In this document: positions 37,165 through 46,798 of the stretch, piece after piece
Layout of the letters: the number at the start of each line of letters is the position of its first letter
How positions within the stretch are numbered: position 1 is the stretch's first letter
Assembly (NCBI GenBank): GCA_022484595.1
Contig: JAKVLB010000001.1
Location: 372,001 to 436,000 of the forward strand
From: Mageeibacillus sp.
GTDB lineage: Bacteria; Bacillota; Clostridia; Saccharofermentanales; Saccharofermentanaceae
DNA length: 64,000 bases
Direction: 5' to 3'
Made by a program: the position numbers and the translations under genes
Notes under the pieces: generated by a model
What the model was told of the DNA's origin: nothing
Database searches by the model: none
What the model saw: the letters and a program-made list of their open reading frames with translations, nothing else

Positions 37165-37239
37165 AAAGTTTTCATAAAAAGCAATTGCTCTTTCCATGCT
37201 TTTCACGCATAAATATAATGATTTGATATTACAATCCAT
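37156..37239 (-). pseudogene. VOC-family gene, 5' part (N-terminal 28 codons)
   Basis: ATG 37239 has AGGGGG about nine bases upstream and is followed by DCNIKSLYLCVKSMERAIAF then YENFFEK, the first beta-alpha unit of a VOC protein. The last three codons lie in the attachment core, after which the frame enters the element and stops about ten codons later. The rest of the gene is at 24888-24604. The intact promoter side suggests that a useless 37-residue peptide is made. Confidence 0.88.
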
Positions 37240-37302
37240 AGCGCTACCCCCTGGATGATATAAATAATCTTACGCTCTTTGTATCACAGATTTGGACAAA
37301 GC

Positions 37303-37337
37303 AAAAGGCCTGTTCTTTTTGAAGAACAGGCCTTTTT
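37303..37337 (-). terminator. Terminator of tRNA-Leu(UAG)
   Basis: AAAAGGCCTGTTC and GAACAGGCCTTTT form a 13-bp stem with a short loop, with T-runs on both sides, so it can act in either direction. It touches the tRNA 3' end. Confidence 0.92.
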
Positions 37338-37422
37338 TGGTGCGGGCATGGGGACTCGAACCCCAACACATTGCTGCATAAGAACCTAAATCTTACATGT
37401 CTACCAATTCCATCATGCCCGC
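37338..37422 (-). tRNA. tRNA-Leu (anticodon UAG)
   Basis: Minus-strand class II tRNA with acceptor GCGGGCA/TGCCCGC and encoded CCA. The anticodon stem TAAGA/TCTTA has loop TTTAGGT, anticodon TAG. It has a long variable arm and a T-arm GGGGTTCGAGTCCCC. It reads CUA-type leucine codons. A strong stem-loop (CGTCTG/CAGACG with TGAGCA/TGCTCA) occupies its 5' leader at 37426-37461. Confidence 0.95.
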
Positions 37423-37492
37423 GTATATGAGCAGTCGTCTGGTATATCAGACGTGCTCAGTTATTATACATCAAAATTAATCTGACAGAAAC

Positions 37493-39307
37493 TCATTCCT
37501 CATCCAGCTTCAGCACACTCATAAAGGCTTCCTGCGGAACCTCGACGGAACCTACCTGGCGCATACGCTTCTTGCCTTCCTTCTGCTTTTCGAGAAGTTT
37601 CTTCTTACGGGAAATATCTCCCCCGTAGCATTTTGCGATAACATCCTTTCTGAAAGCCCTGATTGTCTCACGTGCGATAACTTTTCCGCCTATCGCCGCC
37701 TGAACCGGAATCTCAAACTGCTGCCTCGGAATATTGTCCTTGAGTTTCTCACACATCTTACGGCCCCGGGCGTAAGCTTTGTCAGTGTGGACAATAAACG
37801 ACAATGCGTCAACTGCTTCGCCGTTCAGAAGAATATCAAGCTTGACGAGCTTTGAGCGGACATAGCCGGTTTCTTCATAGTCAAGTGAGGCATACCCTCT
37901 CGTTCGTGATTTGAGGGCGTCGAAAAAGTCGTAAATAATCTCATTCAACGGCATCATGTAGTGAAGCATAACCCTCTTCTCGTCAAGATATTTTAAATCT
38001 ACATATTCACCTCGTCTGTCCTGACACAGTTCCATGATATTTCCGACAAACTCTTTCGGAAGCATAATAGTAGCTTTCACAATCGGTTCTTCCATAAAAT
38101 CAATTGCATCAGGCGAAGGCATATTTGTAGGATTGGAACAGTCGATTACGTCGCCGTTTATCATATGGATCTTGTAAATAACAGACGGAGCGGTGCTTAT
38201 AAGGTCAAGATTGAACTCGCGCTCCAGACGCTCCTGAATCACTTCATAGTGCAACAGCCCCAGGAACCCGCATCTGAAACCGAATCCCAAAGCTGCTGAT
38301 GTCTCAGGCTCAAAAGAAAGTGCCGCGTCGTTAAGTCTGAGTTTCTCGAGAGCATCCTTGAGATCGCCGTATCTCGCACCATCGACAGGATAAAGACCGC
38401 AGAAAACCATCTGCTGTATTCCTTTGTAGCCTAGGAGCGGTTCTGCTGCAGAGTTCTCGGCAGTTGTGATTGTGTCGCCAGGTGCAGTGTCACCGACGTT
38501 CTTAATTGACGCACAGATATACCCGACTTCTCCGGCTTCAAGGGATTCAGTCGGTACCAGTTGTCCGGGGTGAAAATATCCTAACTCCGTTACCGTAAAC
38601 TCATTCCCCGAATGCATCGTAATAATGCGGTCGCCGTTCCGAAGTTTGCCCTCGCGAACTCTTACCGATGCTATAACACCCCGGTAGGAATCGTATTTAG
38701 AGTCGAAAACGAGTGCTCTCAGAGGTTTGTTTATGTCACCGTCAGGTGCCGGAAGATATTCGATAACCTTATCCAGTACCTCATCAATATTGATATCATT
38801 CTTTGCAGAAATGAGCGGAGCATAAGAAGCATCAATTCCTATATCATTCTCAATCTCTTCGCGCACTTCTTCTGGACGTGCAGACGGAAGATCAATCTTG
38901 TTTATTACAGGAAGCACCTCAAGATTTGCATCAACCGCGAGATAAACGTTTGCAAGAGTCTGAGCCTCAACACCCTGCGAAGCATCGACTACCAGAATAG
39001 CACCATCACATGCGGCAAGGCTTCTTGCCACTTCATAGTTGAAATCGACATGACCTGGAGTGTCAATAAGATTAAGCATATAGACATTGCCGTCCTTCGC
39101 CTTGTATGGAAGTCTGGTTGCCTGTGATTTTATGGTGATTCCGCGCTCGCGCTCAATATCCATATTGTCAAGAATCTGTTCCTGCATTTCACGTTTCTCC
39201 AGAACACCGGTGTGCTCAATCAGCCTGTCGGCAAGAGTCGATTTTCCGTGATCTATATGGGCGATAATGCAGAAGTTTCTGATATATTTTTGATTGTCGA
39301 TATTCAT
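37493..39307 (-). CDS. lepA: Translation elongation factor 4 (LepA)
   Basis: Ribosome-associated GTPase, 604 residues. G motifs are visible: [17 protein letters not shown] (G1), RGITIKSQA (G2), DTPGHVDF (G3), NKIDLPSA (G4). The LepA-specific C-terminal domain ends [20 protein letters not shown] and [17 protein letters not shown]. It promotes back-translocation or ribosome maturation under stress. It is the third gene of a hisS-lepB-lepA run with 14-25-base gaps. Confidence 0.98.
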   Translation of the reverse strand: MNIDNQKYIRNFCIIAHIDHGKSTLADRLIEHTGVLEKREMQEQILDNMDIERERGITIKSQATRLPYKAKDGNVYMLNLIDTPGHVDFNYEVARSLAACDGAILVVDASQGVEAQTLANVYLAVDANLEVLPVINKIDLPSARPEEVREEIENDIGIDASYAPLISAKNDINIDEVLDKVIEYLPAPDGDINKPLRALVFDSKYDSYRGVIASVRVREGKLRNGDRIITMHSGNEFTVTELGYFHPGQLVPTESLEAGEVGYICASIKNVGDTAPGDTITTAENSAAEPLLGYKGIQQMVFCGLYPVDGARYGDLKDALEKLRLNDAALSFEPETSAALGFGFRCGFLGLLHYEVIQERLEREFNLDLISTAPSVIYKIHMINGDVIDCSNPTNMPSPDAIDFMEEPIVKATIMLPKEFVGNIMELCQDRRGEYVDLKYLDEKRVMLHYMMPLNEIIYDFFDALKSRTRGYASLDYEETGYVRSKLVKLDILLNGEAVDALSFIVHTDKAYARGRKMCEKLKDNIPRQQFEIPVQAAIGGKVIARETIRAFRKDVIAKCYGGDISRKKKLLEKQKEGKKRMRQVGSVEVPQEAFMSVLKLDEE

Positions 39308-39321
39308 TTTTTACCTTTACT

Positions 39322-40032
39322 TTATAATGTCCTGATTTCGCTGAAAGGATACACTCTTATAAATGCCACCGCAACAATTCTGTCCTCTGTAAACGGTCCC
39401 AGATTGCGTGAGTCATTGCTGATAGGACGGTTATCGCCGAGACAGTAGTATTCATTCTCTCCCAGAGTAACCTCATCGTAGCCTTTGGCAAGACCGTAAT
39501 CCATCATGTTTGTTGTGACTCCGGGTTCAAGATAGCTTTCCTTCAGAACATAGAAATCAGCGGCATTGGCAGGCTTTATATAGACCTTGCCGTCAGCAAT
39601 CTTGATTGTCTCACCGGGCAGTCCGACAATTCTCTTGATTAAATACTCGCTTCTTGAATATCCTTCCATGTCATGACCGTCCAGAACGACTATGTCGCCA
39701 CGGTTATAGCTGTGAAAATATGTCGATATTTTCTGTGTAAATACAACATCACCGGAATTAAGCGTATCCATCATTGAATCACCGTAGACATTATCACGCT
39801 GAACGACAAAAACAACTATGAGTACACCGGCTATTACTCCGATACATATTGTTCTGAACCAGTCAAGAATCTCTTCAGCTACAGTTCGCTTATTGACGTT
39901 TCTTGTCATGTGTTCCGTCTGTTCATGGCTTATCCGGCTGCTTTCTGACATAAAATCTTCCGAAAAAGGCGAATTCAAATCATCAATCGGCAAATCATTT
40001 CTCATATCGTTAAGATCATTGCTATCACTCAT
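39322..40032 (-). CDS. lepB: Signal peptidase I
   Basis: Membrane-bound serine protease that removes Sec/Tat signal peptides; 236 residues. One membrane helix (TICIGVIAGVLIVVFVVQR) precedes the catalytic Ser in YGDSMMDTL. The catalytic Lys is in SEYLIKRIVGLPGE, and the C-terminal box reads YYCLGDNRPISNDSR. An unusually long acidic, Asn/Ser-rich cytoplasmic N-terminus of about 55 residues precedes the helix. Confidence 0.95.
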   Translation of the reverse strand: MSDSNDLNDMRNDLPIDDLNSPFSEDFMSESSRISHEQTEHMTRNVNKRTVAEEILDWFRTICIGVIAGVLIVVFVVQRDNVYGDSMMDTLNSGDVVFTQKISTYFHSYNRGDIVVLDGHDMEGYSRSEYLIKRIVGLPGETIKIADGKVYIKPANAADFYVLKESYLEPGVTTNMMDYGLAKGYDEVTLGENEYYCLGDNRPISNDSRNLGPFTEDRIVAVAFIRVYPFSEIRTL

Positions 40033-40057
40033 TGCTCATATCTCCGTAAGTCATTAT

Positions 40058-41317
40058 TCAGATATTTTCTGCGCAGAAATCAACCAGATTCTCAATCTTT
40101 ACGGCAGTCTCGGTTCCGTCTTCCATACTTTTGATTTTTACCTCTCCCGTGGCAAGTTCGTCATCACCGATGACAGCAAGATAAGGTATGTTCTGTTTGC
40201 CGGCATATTTAAGCTGCGCCCTGAAGCTCCTGTCCGCGAGATCCTGCTCGCAGCCGACGCCTCTTAGTCTAAGCTCATAGCAAAGTCTGCCGACACGCGT
40301 CTTTGCCTCGGGAGACTGGGCGCAAAGGTATATTCTCACGTACCGCGGTTTGTCAGGCAGAACATTCTGAGCTTCAGCTTCAAGCAAAAATCTCTCGGCA
40401 CCCATCGCAAAACCGATTCCCGGTGTCTGCGGTCCTTCCATGCTTCCGACAAGTCCGTCATATCTTCCGCCGCCGCAAATGGTTCCCTGTGTTCCGACAT
40501 TCTCTGAAACAAACTCGAAAACCGTTCTTGTGTAATAATCCAGACCTCTTACTATGTTAGGATCAATACTGTATTCAATTCCAAGCGATTCAAGCTGCGA
40601 CTTCAGGCCCTCAAAATGTGCCCTGCAATCGTCACAAAGATAATCTATCAGACGCGGCGCGTTCCTTACAAGCTCCTTTTCGCCGTCGATTTTGCAGTCA
40701 ATCATACGCAAAGGGTTCTTCTCGAACCTCTCCTGACAGTCCTCGCAAAGCTCGCTGATATGCGGTCTGAAATAATCCTTAAGGATCTTGTTGTACTCGG
40801 CGCGGCAGACCGGGCAGCCGATGGAATTAATGCAAAGCTTAATATTCTTAAGTCCCATTCTCTTGAAATACACATCTACTATGGAAATAATCTCAGCGTC
40901 AATGCCCGGGCCTTCGGCGCCGAAAGCCTCAAGACCGAACTGATGGAACTCTCTGTATCTGCCTTTTTGCATCTTCTCATATCGAAAAGCAGTAATATTA
41001 TAAAACAACCTTACCGGTGTCGCGAGACTTGTCATACCGTTCTCAATGAAAGATCTTACAACGCCGGCTGTACCCTCAGGCCTTAAAGTAACGCTTCTCC
41101 CACCCTTGTCTTCAAAAGTGTACATCTCCTTTGTAACAACATCAGATGTATCACCTACGCTTCTCTGGAACAAATCAGTCTGCTCAAATGTAGGAATTCT
41201 AATCTCTTCGTAACCGTAAGAATGGCAAACCTGCGCGAACATCTGCTCCGCCTTGTGCCAACGATAAATCTCCTGTGGGAGAATATCCCTCGTTCCCTTC
41301 TGCGCACTGTACTTCAT
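40058..41317 (-). CDS. hisS: Histidyl-tRNA synthetase
   Basis: Class II aminoacyl-tRNA synthetase, 419 residues. Motif 2 is FRYEKMQKGRYREFHQFGLE, motif 3 GIGFAMGAERFLLE, and the histidine-binding segments are IRGLDYYTRTVFEF-like (VRGLDYYTRTVFEF) and CGGGRYDGLVGSM. The C-terminal anticodon-binding domain follows. No T-box leader is seen in the 100-base gap upstream. First gene of the hisS-lepB-lepA group. Confidence 0.98.
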   Translation of the reverse strand: MKYSAQKGTRDILPQEIYRWHKAEQMFAQVCHSYGYEEIRIPTFEQTDLFQRSVGDTSDVVTKEMYTFEDKGGRSVTLRPEGTAGVVRSFIENGMTSLATPVRLFYNITAFRYEKMQKGRYREFHQFGLEAFGAEGPGIDAEIISIVDVYFKRMGLKNIKLCINSIGCPVCRAEYNKILKDYFRPHISELCEDCQERFEKNPLRMIDCKIDGEKELVRNAPRLIDYLCDDCRAHFEGLKSQLESLGIEYSIDPNIVRGLDYYTRTVFEFVSENVGTQGTICGGGRYDGLVGSMEGPQTPGIGFAMGAERFLLEAEAQNVLPDKPRYVRIYLCAQSPEAKTRVGRLCYELRLRGVGCEQDLADRSFRAQLKYAGKQNIPYLAVIGDDELATGEVKIKSMEDGTETAVKIENLVDFCAENI

Positions 41318-41417
41318 GACATATCTCCTTTATAAATAAGAACACGCGTAATTATAAAGCAGAAAGAAGTTTTAAACAACCGTATGAAGAACCTTACATT
41401 GCCCTCCCAGAGTTGGT

Positions 41418-42383
41418 TTACATCTCAGAAATCTTCTTCATACGGGCCTTAAGAGCCTGAAGTTCAGACAGAGACTCTCCGGCAGGTTTACTCTCGCTCT
41501 CTTTGAGCTCAGATACCATTCCCTTCGGACCAGGTGCCGGTTCTTCAATAACCGAAGTAACCGCAGGCTCAGCTCCAATTATCTTCTTAGGTGCTATGTC
41601 CCGTATACTCTTTGCCGGTGATACGAGTGACTGAACCGGCGCAGACGGCTGCTCAGGCTTAACATCATTGACAGCCTTCGCTTCCGGTGCAGGATTGAAC
41701 TCGCCGGCGTAGAATTTACGCGCACTGTCAACGGCATCAATAATAGTCTTATCAAATGTCAGTTCGCAGGCAATTGATGCCAGAAGTGACCTGTCCTTCG
41801 GTGGTCTCCCAGATACATCAATCGCAGGAAGCCATCTGGAATTTCCGCCAAAATAGAGCAGATCACGTCCGCTGCTCTTCTCAGAACCATTGATGTACAC
41901 AATACAGCTGTATTGTGCGAAAATTGCTTCAGCCGCCTTCTCCAAATCTGCCGAATTTGAACAAGTAATCTGAGAAAGAAGTTCCGCTTCAAAAGTATTA
42001 ATTGAGATAAACTGAACCTGCGGCATAAGACAGCTGATTACAGCCTCATAAGTATCAGCCGACACAAGAACTTCACCACTCCTGGAAATTAACGAAATCT
42101 CCGCAATTACCGCATTATGTTCGTTTGTAGCAAGCTTATCCGCAACAAGCTTAACAGCCGCTGCATCCCTTATTATGCTGATTGCAATACAGGAAGGTGT
42201 ACATTCCTCAAAGCAGTAATCGAGTATTCCGCCGATATCCGTCTTCTGTGAACCGTCACCGTTGATAATCTCAGGAACTGCCAAAACAGGATCCAAACCA
42301 TAAGCCTTGAAAGTCGCTACCTTACGGGACACATCATAACGTGTGTTCTCAATAGAGTCTGAGATGGCCAAAATCTGCGACAT
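41418..42383 (-). CDS. ThiD/PdxK-like pseudo-kinase with a long disordered tail
   Basis: About 321 residues from the ATG at 42383; an ATG at 42413 is in frame. The first 220 follow the order of HMP-phosphate/pyridoxal kinases: QILAISDSIENTRYD, AVIAEISLISRSGEVLVSAD, YINGSEKSSGRDLLYFGG, then RPPKDRSLLASIACELTF. In true ThiD proteins the last segment begins with a GTGC anion hole that holds the catalytic residue; here it reads PKDRS, so catalysis is doubtful. The last 100 residues are Pro/Glu/Lys-rich and probably unstructured. It may have a binding or regulatory role; the function is unknown. Confidence 0.6.
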   Translation of the reverse strand: MSQILAISDSIENTRYDVSRKVATFKAYGLDPVLAVPEIINGDGSQKTDIGGILDYCFEECTPSCIAISIIRDAAAVKLVADKLATNEHNAVIAEISLISRSGEVLVSADTYEAVISCLMPQVQFISINTFEAELLSQITCSNSADLEKAAEAIFAQYSCIVYINGSEKSSGRDLLYFGGNSRWLPAIDVSGRPPKDRSLLASIACELTFDKTIIDAVDSARKFYAGEFNPAPEAKAVNDVKPEQPSAPVQSLVSPAKSIRDIAPKKIIGAEPAVTSVIEEPAPGPKGMVSELKESESKPAGESLSELQALKARMKKISEM

Positions 42384-42513
42384 TGTTAAACCTGCATTCC
42401 AATAAATATCCATATATACAATAACATATAATTATAGTTGCACAATAAAAAAATAAATACTACGCAACAATCAAACAGATTTAAGTCATTAATTTTGTCG
42501 ATTTTACAAATTG

Positions 42514-43539
42514 TTATTTGCGACGGCACACATATGCTCGCCACTCGTTCTTTTCGCGTGCTTCCACAATCTCAAGCCCGGCTTCGGCAAGTGCTTTCTC
42601 CACGCGGTCTTTCTTTGTGTTAATTATTCCTGAACATACAAACAATCCGTCTTTTGCCAGCTTTGCCGGCACATCGGCAGCAATATCACAGATGATATCG
42701 GCTATAATGTTCGCAACAATTATGTCGTAATCATCGCTGCGCGCATCCTTAAGTTCTCCGGTATAGCACTCGATGTCAGGACAGCCGTTAATCCTGCAGT
42801 TATCACAGGCAACATCTACAGCAAGCTTGTCAATATCGATAGCCTCAACCTTGCCTGCTCCGAGAAGTCTTGCAATTATCGCTAGAATCCCTGAACCGGT
42901 TCCCAGATCCAGAAGCTTGACATCTGTATGAACAAGCCCGTCAAGAATCTCAGCGCACATAGAGGTAGTCTCATGGGTTCCTGTGCCAAAGGCCGAGCCC
43001 GGATCGAGAATTATCTTGATATCCGATTCAATGCTGTCAGGGTCAAGCCACGACGGGCAGACCGCTACACGATCCGAAATCTTGAATGCCTTGTAATATT
43101 TCTTCCAGTTATTGGCCCAGTCCTCGTCTTTAACATAACTGTATCCCTCAAGGCCGGTACCGACAGGTAAGAATTCACCGATTGATGTTATCCGGTCCTT
43201 GATGTATGCCACGGCAGCATCCGTCTGCATTGTTTTATTTCTGATATTGCCATAAATCATTCCGACGCCGTTCGGGTCAATAATCTCGTCGCTTTTTGGC
43301 CCGAAACGGATGTTGCCGTCGTCAAATTCCGCAAAATACGCCTTTATTACTACATCCGTTCCGTAAGACTCAATGGTACCGTCATCACAATAGCTCAAAG
43401 GGTCCGCCTCTATGGTCCGCCTGAACTCGAATGGATCTGTTACCTCAATTCCGTCGGCACCTACCTGAGCGAGCATCTCGCAGATCGCGTCTGACGCGTC
43501 CTCTGTTGTTCTTACCTTCATACAAACCCACTGCATCAA
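42514..43539 (-). CDS. prmA: Ribosomal protein L11 methyltransferase
   Basis: Trimethylates L11 using SAM; 341 residues. The N-terminal substrate-recognition domain begins QWVCMKVRTTEDASDAI. The SAM site is LLDLGTGSGILAIIARLLGA and the family motif DPGSAFGTGTHETTSMC; VANIIADIICDIA contains the catalytic Asn. GTGAGG precedes two ATG codons. It lies 42 bases downstream of the ChW-repeat gene. In many Firmicutes prmA follows dnaJ; here the surface-protein gene separates them. Confidence 0.95.
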   Translation of the reverse strand: MMQWVCMKVRTTEDASDAICEMLAQVGADGIEVTDPFEFRRTIEADPLSYCDDGTIESYGTDVVIKAYFAEFDDGNIRFGPKSDEIIDPNGVGMIYGNIRNKTMQTDAAVAYIKDRITSIGEFLPVGTGLEGYSYVKDEDWANNWKKYYKAFKISDRVAVCPSWLDPDSIESDIKIILDPGSAFGTGTHETTSMCAEILDGLVHTDVKLLDLGTGSGILAIIARLLGAGKVEAIDIDKLAVDVACDNCRINGCPDIECYTGELKDARSDDYDIIVANIIADIICDIAADVPAKLAKDGLFVCSGIINTKKDRVEKALAEAGLEIVEAREKNEWRAYVCRRK

Positions 43540-43580
43540 TTATTACCTCACTTATTGATTGTCCGGCACCGCGAAAACAT

Positions 43581-46500
43581 TTATCCGGCAATTGCGCACT
43601 GCGAATAGTTTGCCGATATGCCGTAGTACACGTCCGAAGGCGCGCCCGAGCCCTTAGGCACAAGAACTACCTGTATTGCCTCGAGTCTCTTTGACAGTCC
43701 GGACGTTCCGCTCATCTGTCCGTTGCACGCCCAGCCGAGCCAGCCGTAATCCTGACAGTGTACACGATAGTATACATCATAATGCTGCGCAATCTCTCCA
43801 GTCAGCTCTATCTCTATGCCTTCAAGTCTCTTGCTCTCGCCATAGGTCCCGCTCATCTCTTCGTTTGACACATAGTTCTGCCAGCCATAATCCTGAACAT
43901 GTGTACGATACTCTATTCCGCCCGAATACTGTGTTCCGGTGAGATGTATCTCTATGCCTTCAAGTCTCTTGCCTTCTCCGACTGTTCCGGATTCTGCTCC
44001 GTTTGCTGCCCAGTCTGTCTCCCAGCCGTAGTCCTGACGGTGAACACGGTATTCTACTCCGATTGACTCCGTCACGTCAAATGGCACGAGCATTACATTG
44101 ATTTCCTCTACTCGTCTGCTCTCTCCTGTAGTTCCGGCCAGTGCTCCGTCTCTCACCCAGCCCTGGTTATCTCCATAGTCCTGAATGTGAGCGCAGTACT
44201 GCACACTGTAATGCTGTGCAAGCTCTCCAGTAAGGCGGATCTCTATTCCTTCAAGTCTTAAGCCCTGTCCTGTTGTTCCTGCCACCTGACCGGCATCGAC
44301 CCAGTCCATCCATCCTATGTTCTGAACATGTACGCGATACTGCATACTGCCTGAATATCCTGTGTTGTTCACAAAATTGATGCAGATCCGCTCCATGCGT
44401 TTGCTCTCGCCTCTGGAACCGAGTTTGAGCACTCCCGTTGTGCTGTTAAAAGTACCTTCTCTGTCTCCGTAATCCTGTACATGCGCTGTTCCTGTAAGCG
44501 TATATGTTCCGGTATAGTCACCGGGCAGTCCGTTCGTTCTTGTTCCCGGATACACTCTCGTCGAAGGCGTCGGCGCTGCCGTAGGAACCGCTGTAGGTGC
44601 CGCTGTTACTGAAGGTGTTACCTTAGTTGTTGGTGTTGATATTACCCCTGATGTCGGCGTCGCTGTAGGACGCGGTGTCGGCGTCGCTGTCGGACGCGGT
44701 GTCGGCGTTGCCGTCGGACGCGGTGTCGGCGTTGCCGTCGGACGCGGTGTCGGCGTTGCCGTCGGACGCGGTGTCGGCGTTGCCGTCGGACGCGGTGTCG
44801 GCGTTGCCGTCGGACGCGGTGTCGGCGTTGCCGTCGGACGCGGTGTCGGCGTCGCCGTCGGAATCGGTGTCGGAGTCGCCGTAGGACGCGGTGTCGGCGT
44901 CGCCGTCGGAATCGGTGTCGGAGTTGCCGTCGGACGCGGTGTCGGCGTTGCCGTCGGACGCGGTGTAGGCGTCGCCGTCGGAATCGGTGTCGGCGTTGCC
45001 GTCGGACGCGGTGTAGGCGTTGCCGTCGGACGCGGTGTAGGCGTCGCCGTCGGAATCGGTGTCGGAGTTGCCGTCGGACGCGGTGTCGGCGTTGCCGTCG
45101 GAATCGGTGTCGGAGTCGCCGTAGGACGCGGTGTCGGCGTCGCCGTCGCTGTAGGCGAACCTGAATTTACTATGTTCACATAGTATGCAGCCGGCTGATT
45201 GTCAGCACAATTCGGATCATTGCTGCAGACCTTGTAATAAACACAATATCTACCAGTATTGGTCGCCGTAGGTATATCGGTAGTATAACTTGAGTAATCC
45301 TGTGAAAGAGAATACTTTACATATACGTCGTCTCTTGAGACCGTAACGGATCCGAGCTGCTGCGGCTGGCCTGTATATGCCAGATCGGAGTTGTTGACTG
45401 ACTGCACTATGTTCTTTGGCAGAGATATACGATTGATGTAAAAGCTTATCTCTTTTGTTCCGCCATATTCTGATTCTTCTGTAGGTGTAATTATCGCCGT
45501 TGCAGTACCTGCATTGATATTGTTCTTACAGGTTACGGTGTACTCCGTTGAAGGAATCAAAACATTATGAAAAGAGACACGCAGCGAAGGCGTCTTAGGT
45601 GTTCCGTCATAAGTATACGATCCATCTACCATTACAGTTGCGACAGAGATGCTCGGTTTTCTGACAGTTATCTATTTTGAGTAATGTCCCAGTTCACCAT
45701 TATATGTGATCGTATACGTTCCGGCCTTCTTTGGCGTCATATTACCAAGATAATCAATTGGCAGCGCTGACGTGTCAGATGAAGACCAGCAGTTTGTATT
45801 CTCGATAACAGGATGATTGTATCTGCTACCGTAAGGTTTTGCGTCAACCTCATTTACCAACATTAAGCTTGCATGTGGGTATGTTCTGCCGACAATCATT
45901 TCGGAATATGAATACAGTTCAAATCCTGTTACTGTGCTGGTATTAACCTCAACTGTCTGTCCGATGAAGCCCGATACATCCAGTTTTGTAGTATCAAGCG
46001 CCTTTGTCGTTTGAGAAAACTCCGCAATACAATGGTCACCGCTTACGCTGTTGAATGATGCAAGACCGCAGTATGTATTGTTTGGATCTATTAAACTCAC
46101 ATATTCATTTATCGCTTCATTGTTTTTGTTGATCAGCCAGTTTCTCTGCTGTGTATCATACCAGTCGGAAACAGACTTCATTATAGTCTTTGTGTCCATA
46201 ATCTCTGCGTCTGATGGTACGCCGTAGCTAGCACCGGAATTATCACTGTCTCCGTTGGGTCTGAATGTACCATAACTGCCGAATGTTTCGGCAGAACGCA
46301 GGAGAGCCATATTCTCAAGAGCAGATGACCACTTAATCGGGACATAATCAGACGGTTTCAGCGTCCTGCCGGTAGCGGTAATATGAACTCCTCTGTCGCA
46401 GGCATCCTTGCGGATCTTGTTGATCTCCGTCAATATCTCATCTTTTGTCGCCGTGTCAAATGTACCCTGGTAATTATACAATTTGCATCCTTCACCGGGT

Positions 46501-46631
46501 TCAGTGACATTTGACGGTCTGATGGCATTCGCCGCCTGAACGTGAACAGGAAAGATAAATCCTGCAGCAAGAACCGTCACACACAGCGCTGTTGCCAAAG
46601 CGCTCTTAAGTAGTCTGAATCTTTGTCTCAT
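43581..46631 (-). pseudogene. CAP-domain and ChW-repeat surface protein, split by an in-frame TAG
   Basis: From ATG 46631 (GGGAGGG upstream) a signal peptide (ALATALCVTVLAAGFIFPVH) leads into a CAP/SCP domain (KWSSALENMALLRSAETFG, NNTYCGLASFNSVSGDHCIA). The frame hits TAG at 45674-45672, then stays open in the same frame: [20 protein letters not shown], an Ig-like domain, a Thr-Pro-rich stretch of about 165 residues, and six ChW repeats ([29 protein letters not shown]). Together this would be about 1,016 residues. The second half has no signal peptide or ribosome binding site, so it was made as one protein. Q is the likeliest lost residue (CAG to TAG). Confidence 0.78.
44651..45150 (-). repeat. 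In-frame tandem repeat encoding [16 protein letters not shown]
   Basis: About twenty 24-base units of the type GTCGGCGTTGCCGTCGGACG (first 20 bases) with small variants, coding an 8-residue Thr/Pro spacer. Units are multiples of three, so unit gain or loss keeps the frame. It is far richer in GC than its surroundings. It probably spans the cell wall. Confidence 0.9.
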
Positions 46632-46674
46632 AGTGCCCTCCCATATGTATGCATTTCGTATACACACAAGGCAC

Positions 46675-46703
46675 ATTATAGCAACACTTTTATATAATAT
46701 CCA
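46675..46703 (-). promoter_or_regulatory. Promoter of the CAP-ChW gene
   Basis: TATAAT (46680-46675) with a 17-base spacer to TGGATA (46703-46698), about 40 bases before the ATG. The -35 box is weak. Confidence 0.5.
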
Positions 46704-46732
46704 CAAATAATTAACAATTTGTAAATAATCGG

Positions 46733-46772
46733 CAAAAAATAACGCTGAAATACGATAACGTATCTCAGCGTT
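46733..46772 (-). terminator. Terminator of the heat-shock operon
   Basis: AACGCTGA/TCAGCGTT with nested ATACG/CGTAT gives a long stem, followed on the minus strand by ATTTTTT, 27 bases after the dnaJ stop. Confidence 0.9.
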
Positions 46773-46798
46773 AGCAACATGACATCTGCAATTTTCCG

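Noticed and set aside
37338-37422. tRNA-Leu(UAG) as the integration site of the element.
   Set aside because: No copy of the tRNA 3' end exists at the left boundary, and the ends are fixed instead by the split VOC gene about 170 bases away.
41318-41417. T-box leader for hisS or proA.
   Set aside because: Neither the short hisS gap nor the proA leader shows the conserved AGGGTGG-type T-box sequence or a leader terminator.
44651-45150. CRISPR-like regular repeats.
   Set aside because: Units are contiguous and lack unique spacers, keep a reading frame, and encode a Thr-Pro linker inside a larger gene.
43581-45632. ChW-repeat frame as an independent gene starting at 45632.
   Set aside because: It has no ribosome binding site or signal peptide and is in the same frame as the CAP gene, so it is better read as the second half of one split gene.
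28990-45674. Reassignment of TAG to an amino acid, suggested by in-frame TAG codons at 28990 and 45674 and by the lack of TAG stops in most housekeeping genes.
   Set aside because: The zinc-ribbon protein (22565), the SDR (19581) and the XRE regulator (19155) all end in TAG at sensible positions, so TAG is a rare but normal stop.
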